Below, in pieces: positions 1-13,185 of a DNA stretch of 64,000 nt. This DNA comes from Angiostrongylus vasorum. Lineage: Eukaryota > Nematoda > Chromadorea > Rhabditida > Metastrongylidae. Numbering within the stretch: the first letter of the stretch is position 1; every line of letters starts with the position of its first letter. The notes beneath the pieces were generated by a model that searched no databases, was not told the DNA's origin, and saw only the letters and a program-made list of their open reading frames with translations. A program made the position numbers and the translations under genes. The DNA is taken from contig JADANN010000457.1 of assembly GCA_018806985.1 (NCBI GenBank), forward strand, positions 1,426,001 to 1,490,000, read 5' to 3'.

Positions 1-564
1 CGGACGAGTACCTGTATGTGCAGTTCCTCAGAGTACTGTTTTCCATCGATAACTCCCTAAAAACGATTTCTCTTGGCATCCATTTTATGGCCTAATAGTC
101 TTTATAAATAAGTTTGCAGTCGGCTATTTAGTTGAAGAGAAAACCTGACGACATTGTAGTGATTGATTTGCAGTGTGATCGTGAAGGATTACTCGAAATT
201 TAATAGTATAATGTTTCTACTGCTGCCAACGGAAAGACACTTTCAAAAAGTCGCTTCACATCTGAGTGATCAAAATAAAAGAACGTTTTTCTTGAAATGA
301 GTGCTTTCGGCTAGAAGCTAGAAATTACTTGGGAAAATCGGCTTTGAACAACCCAACATTTCAATCAGATATTTTTCTCCAACATTATTAGAAACTACGA
401 ACAACGTCTTATCTCACTGAAAAGCTAACATGAGCTTAACACACTTTATAGCCGAATGAAATTTTATATGAACCTCGTTTCAACCCGTCACTGCAATAAG
501 ATAATCTTCGATCACACCGAGGTTAAATGAAAGTCGGTTTGCAAAATAGTAAGAACAACAATGG
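1..564. other. No recognised feature
   Basis: AT-rich sequence with no open frame that looks coding and no repeat shared with the rest of the window that I can see. Confidence 0.5.
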
Positions 565-985
565 TTCGGATTGTCACCGTTTGTGACCATGCTTCGTGGT
601 ATTCAAGACGCTCCTGCCCAGTATTCTGCTACTCATATCTTCCAGCTTATTTGAGTAACTGGCCTACCAGGTTTGATCATTAGGGTTTTCTCACAGTCGA
701 TTTTAAATAGTATTCGGCGTAAAAATACAGAAGTAATGCGCAATCACGATGACTTGTTAATACGAAATGGTATATGACATGAGTTGTCTTCTCATATGAG
801 CAAGCCATCGTGATTACGTAATCACTTCTGTTCTTTGCGACAAATACGCTTTGAAATAGACTGTGAGAAAAATCCTGATGGTCAAACCTGGGCGGCCAGA
901 TACCCACACAGGTCTGACAAACACGGATGGCAGAACACTGGGCAAGAACGTCGTGAATTCCATGGAATGTAGTCACCCTCGGCAA
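565..985. repeat. Foldback (inverted-repeat) element
   Basis: Two arms of roughly 190 bp (about 565-755 and 800-985) are imperfect reverse complements around a spacer of about 45 bp. Matching blocks include the CCAGGTTTG/CAAACCTGG pair near 670 and 890, the CTCACAGTC/GACTGTGAG pair near 690 and 865, and the TTGCCCAG/CTGCCCAG blocks near 615 and 940. A 101-codon minus-strand open frame over 680-985 follows the arms and has no recognisable domain, so I treat it as chance. It could be a MITE or a hairpin-derived duplication; terminal repeats and target duplications were not identified. Confidence 0.6.
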
Positions 986-1370
986 CTAAAAACAGCATTT
1001 ATTGACTAGTGCTATAAATAACTTGTGGATAACAACGATTTAAAGCCAAACCTACGAATGCTTGTAGAAATTCTTGGAATTGAGGCATCAGGAGGATTTC
1101 ATGAAAAATGAGAAAAATGACTCATGCGCAAACGGGCAAGGAATTTTCGATAAACCGCTACCGCCGTTCTGTTTTACAACTGATATCATATGTAATTTTA
1201 AAAAATGCGCAAGTTCTGGAATTATGGAAAATGGTAAGATAATTCGTTGAAGACGAAAAAATTCTCCGGAAAACCGTCACTAACGTGTTGAATGCACAGG
1301 TGATTTTCTTGCTTTCGGAAAAAAGACATCTCAGCTCAGAATAGCTTCGATCTCTATACGAATTCAATCA
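986..1370. other. No recognised feature
   Basis: AT-rich; only short unconvincing open frames. Confidence 0.5.
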
Positions 1371-1645
1371 TTTAAATAGTTAAGCCCATCCGAAAAGTGT
1401 ACCGTTTCATCATGGCTTCACGTGATCATGATTTCGCCTGCAACCTGAAGCAGCAGGCTTGTCCCTGGCTAAGTCTAGCAAACCGACAAGGAGTTCCGCA
1501 GTAGACAGACATAGTTAAGGGAGACCAATAACAGCAATCACCACTGTCCTGATAGAAATCTATTCTAAAAGTGACAACAAATTTCTCTGTGATCCACAAG
1601 GGCCGGCGAATGCCTAGGCTGAAGATTTGGAGAAGAAATAACATG
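1371..1645 (+). repeat. Diverged RTE family 2-like 5' sequence
   Basis: Shares scattered blocks with 26383-26660 (for example the GGCGAATGCCTAG block near the right end and the ATGATCATG-type block near the left end). It also shares blocks with the minus-strand sense of the repeats at 52845-53305 and 55445-55920 (CACCACTGTCCT, then CTGTGATCCACAAGGGCC). I infer an old copy of the same 5' region. Divergence is high and the boundaries are approximate. Confidence 0.45.
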
Positions 1646-4600
1646 TATCTCGAAAGTCCACGGAAAGAGAGGCATATTCGCTAAGAAAATTACTGATCGA
1701 ATAAGAAATTTGCTGAGATTCAAACGATTCTTCGCTCAGATAGGTCGTTCAAGTATTCAACTAAATAATTATAAGTGTTGCCAAGCCTTGTCAACATTCA
1801 TTACTGGAGCGATAGTATTTGTGGAACGGCAGCAGTACTTCCATGATATAGACGTAGTTAGTACACTTGTAGCAAAAGATAATCTAATCTGCCTCTGCCA
1901 GCAAGGAATACAGGATGATGAAAACTGGCTTCGATACTTGAGCTAAAGTGTTTACAATATAGAAGGTTGTGAGATATTGCAGTGAAGGCTGGTGGGATGT
2001 GCTGATTGGCATTGACGGTGAAACTCAGTCAAACAGATATTTAGGTAATCAAGTGGGCGGAACTAGAACAAATGCTCGTCGAGATCCTAGGCTCTCGAAA
2101 AGGACAAATTTCTAGAAGAAATGCTAGAAATTTGTTTAAACGAGAGTGGAAAAAAACCAGCACAAAATGGAGATAACAGTCGGAATTGGTATATTTCGCG
2201 GGATTCTAAGCAAAGCAATATGATGACCAATTCTATTCCGCGGAGTGAATTTTGGCCCAAATCCGTGACAGCCCATCGTGATGAAATACGTGAAAAAAGT
2301 GGTAGAAGGGTTTATAAATAGGAACAAGCTTTCAAAAAAACTCTGTATAGCAGATATAGAAGGTTAAATGAAGTAAACAAGAAAGTACTTGTAAAAATAT
2401 AATTCAGTGAGTCTCTTACTTTCGATTCAATTAGCTTCTCGTAATCGTTTTCAACAGGCAGTGTGAAAGCGATAAAAAAAAAGAGGGAAAACGTTGTACG
2501 ACGTAGAGTTCACTTGTGAGAAAAAGAAGAAATGCTGGAGCCGTGTTGACAGAAAATCTGGAAATTACTGATTGAATGAGTAGCGACACAATCTTATTTC
2601 AAAGAATACGTTGAATACAGCGAACTTGCTTGGATGGGATAGGATGAACAGATTAATTAAGAAAAGCGTCGCTATTAATTCTTCAACAACCGAGTGCAAG
2701 GAATTTGTTATCAGATCCCTTTTGCTTAGCTCTTTAGAAGTTATTACTACCTGAATAAAAACTACAAATAGGAAGACTTACTCACCGTTGATGTGACGTT
2801 ACCTTTATAGGGAAATACGAAGAAGATGGCAAGAAAACGAAGCGCGTTACCATCAGAGAGAGTCACGACTAAGGAAAGAGCAAAGAAGTTTCGCTCGGTG
2901 GCTCAACTGGAAAGGAAAGTGCGATGGAATGTCTTCCATGATAAGATGAATCTATCCCGTGCTCCTATTATTATTTTCAGTATTTTTTTGGTTCTTTTTG
3001 GAGAGAAAGACCTTACGATAATTCTATTAAGTATTATGGAATCTCATAACACAAATAATTTGTCATTTTGCAATCACGCTACACCTATCTCTGTAATGCT
3101 TAGCTATTGAACAGCAGCAAATTTCAGTTGCAACGATGACTTTATCAGCATTGAATTTGGAAAACGCTTTTTTTATCAATGCTACTTCATCTTTAGCGTC
3201 GTGTAGTAATCGTCTTCTTGAACATAGGGGGTAGTCTGGTGCCTCTAGAAATTCTATAGTTTAGAACTACGATGCAATGTCTCGTTCTTTTTGTTTCCTG
3301 TTCAGAGATAATCCCATTGAGTGAGCCCACAACAACTGAGACGGCTGCTTCTACTTAGATAATACTTTAGGCTTCCGTCTAGAATATTTCTGGCTCTCTG
3401 TTCCCAACATTTCTTCTAATAAAAAGCTTTTCAGAAGATTTATAAGTCATTCATACCTAGTATTCCTCCTAAAAACCATATAAATCTGCACGTTATATTT
3501 TTATGCAAACCTTCCTTATGAACACTTTCTATTAGAAGGGAAATTTCTACATAAGAATACCATTGACTTTAAAAAATAAGCGGGTTTAATAGAGTAGCAG
3601 AACACCTCTGTTGCATTTCTCAATATAACCTTCGGAGTTAAAGGTAATATGAAATGGATTGACGGAAGACCCATAATGTCCTTCTACGATAACGTCCTTT
3701 GCTTTCGCTCATATAAGGAAATCCATTTATTCTTTTTTATACATTGGACCCGTTAAACATCGATAGGTGGATGGTTTCTACATGTTGGAACTACGACCGA
3801 CAAAGAGAACGAACAAGCGCCATCGGCTCCTTAACCATTGTCTCTATGGAGTCTTAAGCACCAAATGAGCTTCATTCTATGACCATGGAGCCAACATTAA
3901 CATAGAGGTGATCAGCAATAGAACAAAGGAATAGCGGAAACACTGAGCATGTCTGGAAGTCGTTCGGCGATTATTGAGACTCTTTCATTATGTCATCCAA
4001 ATTCAACCTTAACTCTATAAAAAATGGATAGGCAAGTAAATGATCAAATAAATATGTGTGCATATTTAATTATGAAAGTATTCTTATTTATTAAAAGTAG
4101 GGGGATTGAAAGCGCTAGCTGCAAGTGCATTGTCGTTGGCGAGTTCTCTGAAAACAACAGTTACTCTCGAAATTTAGTGCTACGAGCATTTTTTTATATT
4201 CCTCTTGAGCAAATTCTTCTTCTATTCAGTTAGTAGAAAGACGGTCGTGGGAATCATGAGCGCTTTTATAGTGAAGTTCAAAAGTAGAAGAAAACAATAC
4301 TGGCTGATGTCGCCGACCAAAAACGCTTACATTTCAGGATCCGGGAGCTTAATTAAGAATTATACCCAACAATAAATAGTACTACGAATCCGCTCTTCCA
4401 GTTACAGTTTGATAAGGACAAATCGCTTTGTTAATTTTTTAGTGTACCTAGCGCTTTTTTCAAAACAGAAGAACTACACCTGGTGGTCTGTAAAACATCG
4501 TCAAAACAAACATTTTCTATGCGAAACTATAACCCCTTTTGCTTCGGTAAACATAGTTGCAGTTTTTCTTCCTTAGACAAAATATCGGCAATAACAGTGA

Positions 4601-5776
4601 ACTGGTTGAGATGCGTTGAAGATAAGCAAAAGCTTCAGGTTACTGTGAAGCCTTCACAGTCGGACAGCTGACAGGGTTACGGTATCTGTGCGAGAGTACT
4701 GAGAATGGGGTGATTCGACTAATTGCACCGTTCGAGAGTGAATGTCACGTGGAAATCATTAATTTTTTTCTTGTTACTTTGGGGATTGAAGGGAAAAATT
4801 GTTGCGTTAAGGTTGCTATTAGGAAGAGGGTTATCCTATGAATACGCATATCAGTTTCGCAACATAAGAAATTTCGCTGTTAGTACAAAAAGAGCTAATT
4901 AAAATACCATCGACTAGAATGTTCTCAGAAGAAAAAACCATGGGTTTCTTCGAGATGTCCCGCTACGTAAAGTAGATTCACTCCCCGACCCTTTTATAGA
5001 TAACTTCATTATGAATACACAACTCGACATCTTCAGCACAAGAAGTCGAAAGTATTTGGCAACAAAGCCCAAAGTCCAAGCCAATGCCGTGGATCTTTGA
5101 TACGATCGACGTTTTCTGAAATCTGAATTCAACCCTCTAAAAGCTAATGGAAACCTCAGGTTTCAGCTTCGAAAACAGAAATCGTATTGCGATATAATCC
5201 GAATTGATTGATACCAGCGTTTTCAAGCAAAACAAATTAAATAACTATGTAACAAAAGATAGCCAAGCCTAAAAGCGAAGAGAATCATAAATAAGAACCT
5301 ATGATGCAGTTAAATAGTTAACCGGTACAAATGACTTTAACTGATAAGAATCTAATTTGGACGAAAGCGTAGGGAATGTGTAGAAACCATCCTTTACTGA
5401 TCTGTTGTGTGCTATAATTTGAAAATCGAACACAGCCAAACAACTGGATCTGTGAGGGTACGGTAATACTCAACATAAATAATCTAACAGAAAGTTCATG
5501 TTTGTCAAGAAACACCGGAATTTATTGCAGTGCATAAACGTCGTTCGCATCGTGAATGAGGAAGGCAGTTTAGAGAACAACACGAAACACAAACATAGAC
5601 CTCATCGTCAGGCAGAAAGCGTTTCGGAGACTGTAGAAGTGGTAGAGAGACTGATCTCCAAGGCTCGTTTTATTCCGAAGTACTGAACCTTATAAATAAA
5701 AAATAAATTAGGAGAACGTTGGCACTCGACACGACGTCAAAAATATAGCGATTACGGATAGTTCTACATTGTCAAT
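1646..5776. other. Long stretch without a recognised gene
   Basis: AT-rich sequence with frequent stops in all frames. Short open frames at 2826-3110 (+) and 5498-5686 (+) have no recognised domain. The second ends in a charged stretch with VSETVEVVERLISKARF and might be an exon, but I cannot support splice sites. No repeat family of this window was recognised here. Confidence 0.45.
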
Positions 5777-6053
5777 GGGCGCATGTAGAGTAGTGGCTAG
5801 AGGCGCCCTGTAATATACGGGAGATCGACCCGGCGCCCCAGGCTCAACAAGTCTTCCATCACTTTAGGGCCGGCGAATTGGTACCAGACCTATTTGGGGA
5901 AAACTAGCACTGCCTCAATACATCAGTATGCCACCGCGTGCCATTGTATAAGGCCTGATATGCATTCACTCACCTCTACGATCCTTAACAAAGTCGAATG
6001 CATAGCGCGTCCTTTAGGAACTGATCAACACTGAGAGCTTTATCCTTTTATCC
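5777..6053 (+). repeat. SINE-A copy (tRNA-derived SINE)
   Basis: The left end carries a tRNA-like head (degenerate A box near 5785; B-box-like GATCGACCC near 5822). A body shared with the other SINE-A copies follows (AATTGGTACCAGAC, CCACCGCG, TGATCAACACTGAGAGC). The tail is the family's repeated TTTATCC. Full length, diverged. Confidence 0.8.
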
Positions 6054-7546
6054 CACATCATCAAGAAATTACAATGATCCTACGAATTCATTTCTTTACT
6101 CCGCTCAGAAAGAATGAAAATTAGTGATTACTAGCAACAGCACTGGAGACGTTTTACACAGAATGCCAGTGATCGACTTCTTAACGAAAACATAACCAAC
6201 TGTTTTTCCTGTGATAGTGAATTATTGTTTATACTATACCGATGATCGATTACCACGCAAGAAGGCCACACAACGCTTAAATTTTTTTGATGGCGTTCTC
6301 AAAAGGCAAAAGGAATCATTTTACAGAAGCCCCTTGCAGTTGCCAAAGTGTCGCATGTGTTCTGGGCTTAAATAAGCTATTATTTTAATGGCGGAAAGCG
6401 AGAATAATCACGCGAAGAATGTGTTCAACGTGCTCGTGATACTGACTTGACACCAAGCCAAAGGGTTTCCTAAGGTGGGAAAACAAGGTTGTCGACATCT
6501 GAAGCCAATGAGGAAATTCACTTTACCGTTCTTAAAACATGATGGATTTGTTGATATTCTTGTTATGGACGTTTCAAATCTGAGGGTTTTTTAAAGGCAA
6601 ATTTGCTAGGAATATCATTGTACGGACCTCCAACAGATTACACACCGCTCGAAAACACTGGAACCATGACATCAAGGGGTTGACGAATTACTCGGATAAC
6701 TTTCAATAAAATCTTATTAACAAATAATACTCGGCAAAAGATTACGTCTAATGAGACGAGGCTTCAACGGAGGAATTGGGTAATGTGGTGAAGGACTGGA
6801 GTGCTCAACACACTTATATTTTACTACCAAAATTTTCAGTGTTTACCGAACGTTTTTATTTTGCCTACACTGGAGTATTTCTGTTCTATAAGTAGTAAAA
6901 AAAAAGCCACCAATTACGGCTATAGAGCGCAATTAATTGCTTGGACAGAACTGATATAGGGTTTTTTTTCCATTTGATGAAAGATTCATACTCACACAAG
7001 ATTTCCAAGTTCCACTCCACTCATAGTAATGAATTGCTCATGCTTCTCAATAATTTTATAAGAAGATGTTGAGAATCAGATCCGCGTAACAAACAGATCC
7101 TAACGTTATAGTGATGGAGGACAGAAACCGTCAACGACTATAAAGGATGATAAGCTCTCTTGAGGAGGACAATCAACCGGATTTTCAGACTACTTCATGA
7201 TGGCTTCGATCACAAATTTGATGTTCTTTGTGCTCTCAGAAGAAGTAGAACTCACTAGGCAGCTCAGCAACGCGACAAGGCCTACTTAAAGGAAACCGCA
7301 GGAATGACAGTACTCTGTGAAAAAATCGAACGCAGATTAGTCTTTAACGTCACAATGCTGAGAACTACATGTGTATGAATTCTGAGAGTGCTTAGACAAT
7401 GATTTCCAATGCTAGGCAGAAATGCTTAGGAAATCGTCACCAAATTCGCAGCATATAAAGACCAAAGTTGGCAAAATACAAATAAAAAACTAGCTTGAGA
7501 GGATCACTGCAATTGAAACTTTTGATCCACAATTATAAAGCTGAGT
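6054..7546. other. No recognised feature
   Basis: No convincing open frame and no match to the window's repeat families. Confidence 0.45.
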
Positions 7547-7831
7547 GGCGCGGGTGGTGCAGTGGTCGGAGGCGCCCTGCAATGGACACATGGATCGATC
7601 CCTGCGTCCGCAGCTCAGCAAGCCTTCCATCTCTCATAGGTCGGAAAATTGGTATTAGAATTGCTTGGGAGGATCCCAACACTGGCTCGATACATCGATA
7701 GGCCACCGCGAGTCATTGTAAAGGCCAGATATGCATTGAGTCACCTCCAACGATGCTTAATGAAGTCGAATGCATGGTGCATACTTCAGAGATTGATCAA
7801 CGCTGAGCGCTTTATCCCTTTTTTATCCTTT
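7547..7831 (+). repeat. SINE-A copy
   Basis: Full-length SINE-A: head with A-box-like GGTGCAGTGGTCGG, B-box-like GGATCGATCCC, shared body and a TTTATCC-repeat tail. Open frames inside it are by-products. Confidence 0.85.
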
Positions 7832-10395
7832 CATTATAAAACTGAATAGGTAGCAACCGACTATTGATCTATTGCTGAGGTTACAAAGCTCTTTAGTAGG
7901 GCGATAAAGAAAAAACGAAATGCTATGTTGCAAGATAATCCTCAATGGCGACATACTGTGAGAGCACGAAGAAGAGAAAGCGAATAGCTCGAAGGCTCTG
8001 AATGAGTTCTTCCGACTGCATAGTTCCTCCAGCCATAAACATGGGCAACAAATGGCTCGGCGGTCTATGTCTGTGCTGTTGGGCACACAAGTGACGTTGG
8101 TGATTAGAGCAATCCATTTCACGCAAATATGTGAGCAAAACTGAAATCCCGATAAATGTCGATAGTAAAAATCACGGACCCTGTGGCATGAATCACGCTG
8201 CCAGAAATGAGTTCGGTAACACACGTTGCGCGTCTGAACAACTATCACTGAGTAATTCCTTCGACTAATACTGAATAAATCCTATTTTATTAGCTTTCAG
8301 CGGATGAGACCCTGAACGATAGAAAAGATGTTTTTTGCCTACACTGAAGTGAATTAAAAGCAATCAGGCAGATTAGAACTTGAGAAGGATTTATGGATGC
8401 TGGTTTGTTGAACTTTCAAAGACTAACGGGAAGGCGAATGATTGAGATGATTGTGATCAGCACCGATGACGATCGTTTTTGTGGTAATTAGCGGCTAATT
8501 ATGGCTAACCTCGACGTTAACCTCAACAGCCTCGTTCGGCAAGTTTGAAATGAAAAAGTGATTAATTGATGACAGCAATAAAATCTCGGCCTAAGGGAAG
8601 ACTGCTCTAATTCAAGCAATGAGATAAAATGCGTAAAGAAAGACCAATCATACTCACTAAGATGGAAGCTATCATCGTTGACTTAGAATCTCTTGATGAT
8701 TCGCATATTGAACTAAACTAAGCAATGATTCGCTGACAAATTTAGTGATGATATGCAGGCAGGCCAATTCGCTCCTGTCTTGTTCTATGGAATTGTAAAA
8801 GCACGGGCAATGGACGACTTTTGCTGCTTCTAAACACTACCGTAGTAGGGTAAGTCGTGTTTTTCACGTTATCGGAAATTACACAAGAAAGCTGGGATAC
8901 AAGTGCAACATCCTTTATGATATTATAGTTCTGTTCGCTTATTAGTAAGGTTCTCTGTAGTTTCAGGATTATGGCAGCTTTTGTTATTGAAGCATGCACT
9001 TTATTCCTATCTGCTTACCCAAGTGTCCGTCAAAAATCCGTGAATACGCCGAAAAAAAATTACCATTTCTTTATCTCATTAAAGACATATGTCTAAAAAG
9101 GACGTTCTGTGTAGGGAAAGAATGTTTACAGTAGAAAACATGTCACACTGAGAAGCTGTCAGGGCGGATAAAATCGAAAATGGAATTCCGTGTTGTCACG
9201 AGAACAACAACAGCTAGACTATTAAATTCGCTACAATATCGACCAATAATCACACCAACAGAGCTTTAATCTAAGCTGAATGCAATTACTTTTTGATGAA
9301 TAGTCTCGTCGATGACAATATCTACTATGAAACCTATTAAAATGCTGGGACAGTGTTTTGACAAGCTGAAAGCCAGCCAAAATTGAATGGTTAGGTAGAA
9401 AACCGCCTTACAGCTGGTGTAGGATGAGAATTCAAATTATTGCATAATTTCTTCGCCACGAAGGCTTAGTGTTCTTTTCTTTCCAGCACAACATCGTTCC
9501 GATCGAATAAAGGATAAATCCATAGCAGATCACCTTCACTTACTAGGAGAAAGAAGTTTGAGCGGCACTATGACTGTGAGCTAATGTCGTGTAAAGATTG
9601 TGAAACATACTTACGGAAGATTTACGACAGACGAAACATTCCCAATGAACACATCGAAATTTGTTGAAATAGGAGATCATCGCATTCCATAAATGTAATG
9701 GAAACCATTAAAACTGGCAGTCAGCAGAACGGGAGGTCTCTATTAAGAATATTGAAACAACGACGAAACGGATATTTGCTGGCTAGCGTTTCAGCTGTGC
9801 CTCTGTTTCTGTTTTTGTGTGATTGGTCGTTTTTTTCTTCTTTCAATATATCTTCATCCATTCGTATGAAGTGCTCAGGCAATCTCATTTCAGAAAATCT
9901 GGTAACAAGAAAAAATCCAATAGATTCATCTACGAGTGCAAACAACAGATGTAATTGACAAGAACTAGCGTAGCGAGACTTAAGAATCGCTTGTGAATTT
10001 GTGCACTGTGCAACAAATAGATTAGCAGGTGTCGCGAACTTTTATTCTCCTAACGATAACCACTTTAGGCTGACAACGAAGAGTACGAGCATGGGGGTGT
10101 AGGTAGTACTTCAGGATCCACAGGACGGATGCTGACGGGTGCGGCAGTGATTGTGTTCCGTCAGTTCAATAAGTTATGTAGAGCGAGGGAAAGTTCACTA
10201 AATCCAGTAAACTGAAGGCAACCACAACCGATTTCACCAAACTGTAAGTAGACTAATGCATTACTCTCCTCTACCTTACGTATAGCGTCAAGGCTTCCAT
10301 AGGTAAACTGTTTTCCTCTTTAATGTAGGTGTATTTCTTTGGTCTTCTTTTGACAAGTGACTTTTCACAATGCTTTTAAAAACTGTTTTTTTTCA
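7832..10395. other. No recognised gene; one long but unsupported open frame
   Basis: A 141-codon minus-strand frame (7823-8248) starts outside SINE-A but ends in its flank, and a second 71-codon minus frame overlaps it (7923-8138). Neither has a recognisable domain or clear splice context. The rest (8.3-10.4 kb) shows only short frames. Confidence 0.4.
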
Positions 10396-10755
10396 CTTTT
10401 TATTTGCTGCCTACTACAATTTTTCATGGCAAGGTATTACATGTGGTACAACCACAACGATTCTGAGATATTTGCAAAACTCCGGACCGCAGGTGTCTGC
10501 GGTGAAGAACGAACGCGCTATTACCGTTCGTAGTAGGCAGCAAATCAAAACTAAACATTGTGATTTCAACTACAGCCTCAGCTTAATTGGCTTCAATGTC
10601 GATGTGGGCTCTCCAGATCAATCCCGTTGACAGGTAAACTGCTGATGGCACTGATCGATAGGAAACTAATGGAGAGATAGGCTAAACGAAGGACCCGCAG
10701 CAGACACCTGCGGTCCGGAGTTTTACAAATATCTCAGCATCGTTGTGGTTGTCCT
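10396..10755. repeat. SINE-2 inverted pair
   Basis: A minus-oriented SINE-2 part (10396-10530: TTATTTGCTGCCTACTAC, then GAGATATTTGCAAAACTCCG and ACGAACGCGC) is followed by a plus-oriented part (about 10640-10755: CGAAGGACCCGCA joined directly to GCAGACACCTGCGG). The plus part has lost its tRNA-like core by internal deletion. Confidence 0.7.
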
Positions 10756-11868
10756 TTTTGTTCGCAGAACCGACTTTGGCTGCCACTTAAGTATTCAAGG
10801 AAACTAATGCACTCAAACTGAGGAGAAAAAAACTGGTTTGCTAGAGTCACGAGAGAAGTATAGAGTTGTTTTTTGTCGTTCGCTGATTAATTAATGGATT
10901 GCTCGTTGTCTTTTATTAACATTATATTCGCATTCCTTCGTTCTCGGCAGTAACATAATTACGGATTTTGTAACTGTCTTCCTACAGTACTTCTATTTTT
11001 AGTGACAATAATAAAAACAGAGCTGGTTGTGATAACATTAGAGAAGAACGAAAAACCTAGAGAAAGTCGTTTCAGTTGATGAAGAGGTGAAATGATGGGA
11101 AGCTGATGAGTAGACTAGCCGTGCATATGGAGCAATATGAGAATTTATTGCCTTATCTAGCTATCCTTATCGAAGCGAATAACAAGTTTTCAGTTGTTTT
11201 TTTTTCCAGAACAGTCATAAAATTCAAAGAAACAAAAAAGTTACGTGGATGTTTAACGACGGCAATTCCGACATTTTCTCTTGGCGATTTGTGCATTCAG
11301 TCAGCACTTCATTTTCGGGCACTTTATAGTTTCCTGCTTCAAACGGTCTGACAGATTGTCTTTTAAAGCATAGCTAAGAATCTGTTCATTTATGCACTCA
11401 TACAAGCATACTTTGTAGGCTACGACAACTAGAAGAAGATCGCAGAGTAGTGCCTGAGACAAGAAAACGAATACATCCAATTAGGGATTGTGGCCATCAA
11501 AACAGGCTGGCCTAGGCTTTGGCGAAGCGTCACACTCAAGTTCCTTTTCTTGAAATCGCTGAGAAAATAAATTTATTTATATTCGAATGTAAGGACTTGA
11601 AGAAGCAAGAAGAAAGAGGAGTTAGTGGCTTACTTGTCATCAGTGGGTTCGGAGACGCTGGAGGAATGTAGGGCATCTTCGTATGAAAGCGAGAGACGAG
11701 AAAGCTACGGCGAGAAGTGTTTATTATCACGAAGGTTGTGGAAAGGTAGATGATAAGTGCCTGACACTACAACGTCCCGTAACCCTTTATGGACCTTAAG
11801 CAACACACATCGATTCAACCGTTTTTTTTACGCAAATACGTTTTCTTCACACATTGCAACACAACAAT
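10756..11868. other. No recognised feature
   Basis: Short open frames only (for example 11106-11351, +) with no recognisable domain. Confidence 0.45.
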
Positions 11869-12140
11869 GGTGCGTGTGGCGCAGTGGTCGGAAGCGCCTT
11901 GCAACACGCACGTGGAACCGACCTCCACGCCAATGGCCCACCAAGCCTTCATTGTTTCCGGGGTCGGTAAACTTGTGCTGGATTTGTCTGGGAGGATAGC
12001 AGCACTGGCTCGATATATCGGTAGGCCACCGCGGCTCACTGTAAAGCCTAGACATGAATTCAATCACCTCCAAACGATGCTTAGTGAAGTCGAATGCGTG
12101 GTGCATCCCTCAGGGATTGATCAATGCCGAGAGCTTTATT
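11869..12140 (+). repeat. SINE-A copy
   Basis: Well-preserved head (A box GTGGCGCAGTGGTCGG, B-box-like GGAACCGACCTCC), conserved body and a short tail. It forms an inverted pair with the copy at 12352-12623, about 210 bp away. Confidence 0.85.
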
Positions 12141-12351
12141 ACAATACAACAGCCTGACCTATTTGCTCAAATCCATGGTGCATCATCCAGCCTTGGGTCG
12201 ATAGGTAGCAGTTTTATCTGTGCTAACTCCGTAGGCTTTCGTAAGTCATTACATCACTCTACGATGGTAGCAGACGTGATGTAAGCAGAATATTTCAACG
12301 TTTATCGTTCCAACCTAGTGAAATCAAACGGCATGAAAAATAATTCGAAAT

Positions 12352-12623
12352 AAAAGGATAAAAAGATAGAGCTTCCGGCGTTGATCGATCACTGAGGGAT
12401 GCTCCACTTCAAAGCATCGTTGGAGATGATTGAATGCATACCTGACCTTTGCAATGACTGGCGGTGGCCTACCGATGTATCGATCCAATGTTGCTATCCT
12501 CCCAGACAAGTCTAGTACCAATTTGCCGACCCCGGAGAGATGGAAGGCTTCGTGAGCTATAGAAAAGGGAATCGATCCCGTGTGTATTGCAGGGCGCCTC
12601 CGACCACTGTGCTACACTCGTCC
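12352..12623 (-). repeat. SINE-A copy
   Basis: Reverse-oriented full copy: tail (AAGGATAAAAAGATA on the plus strand) at the left, tRNA-like head at the right (CCGACCACTGTGCTACAC on the plus strand). Confidence 0.85.
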
Positions 12624-13009
12624 TTTTAATTCGAATAGAAATGTTAATTTAAAGCAAAGATTGACAACGAATATAAGCAATGGTGGCGACCTAAGAGCAG
12701 GAGAAGAAAGAGAACACAATGTTTTACAGAGACTACGACTTCCAGTAAAACATATAGTTCTTGCAGTCGCTCCTTTAGATCAAGGCTAAGATCCAAGTGC
12801 AACGACTATGAAGGTACAAGGGATTCGTAATGGAGCGGTTGGACTGTTCTCGATTGCTAGACGCTATGCCGGTGATCTATCTAGCTACTTCGTTCTAGCT
12901 CTATGTAGAATTGTGTGATGCCTGTGATTACTGATAAACTGTGTTACTACAAATCCTTGAAAATGTTAGCATAATTCCCCACTTTAGGGAGTTTTGCCGG
13001 TTTAGCCAT
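12624..13009. other. No recognised feature
   Basis: A short open frame at 12580-12789 (+) starts in SINE-A and has no domain. Confidence 0.4.
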
Positions 13010-13185
13010 TGTCGTTCTCTGGAATCCCAAGGTTAACCTCGCTAAAGTCTGCCCCAGTTCGTCACTACCACAGGCAGTCGCAGCTCTTGAGGATCAGAGG
13101 GGAATTTCTCACCACGAGGCTAATTTGATACCAGGACGGTGGTGGATCCCGGTATTTGTAGGATAAATGTCGTTTGCACTATAAA
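13010..13185 (-). repeat. Fragment of RTE-derived composite repeat
   Basis: Matches the middle of the repeats at 52845-53305 and 55445-55920: GGTTTAGCCATTG, AAAGTCTGCCCCAG, CAGGCAGTCGCAGC, GGATCAGAGGG, and CCAGGACGGTGGTGGATCC on the plus strand. Both ends are missing. Confidence 0.7.

Noticed and set aside
7823..8248. 141-codon minus-strand open frame
   Set aside because: No domain, two overlapping unrelated frames, and its end runs up to a SINE edge; not enough to call a gene.
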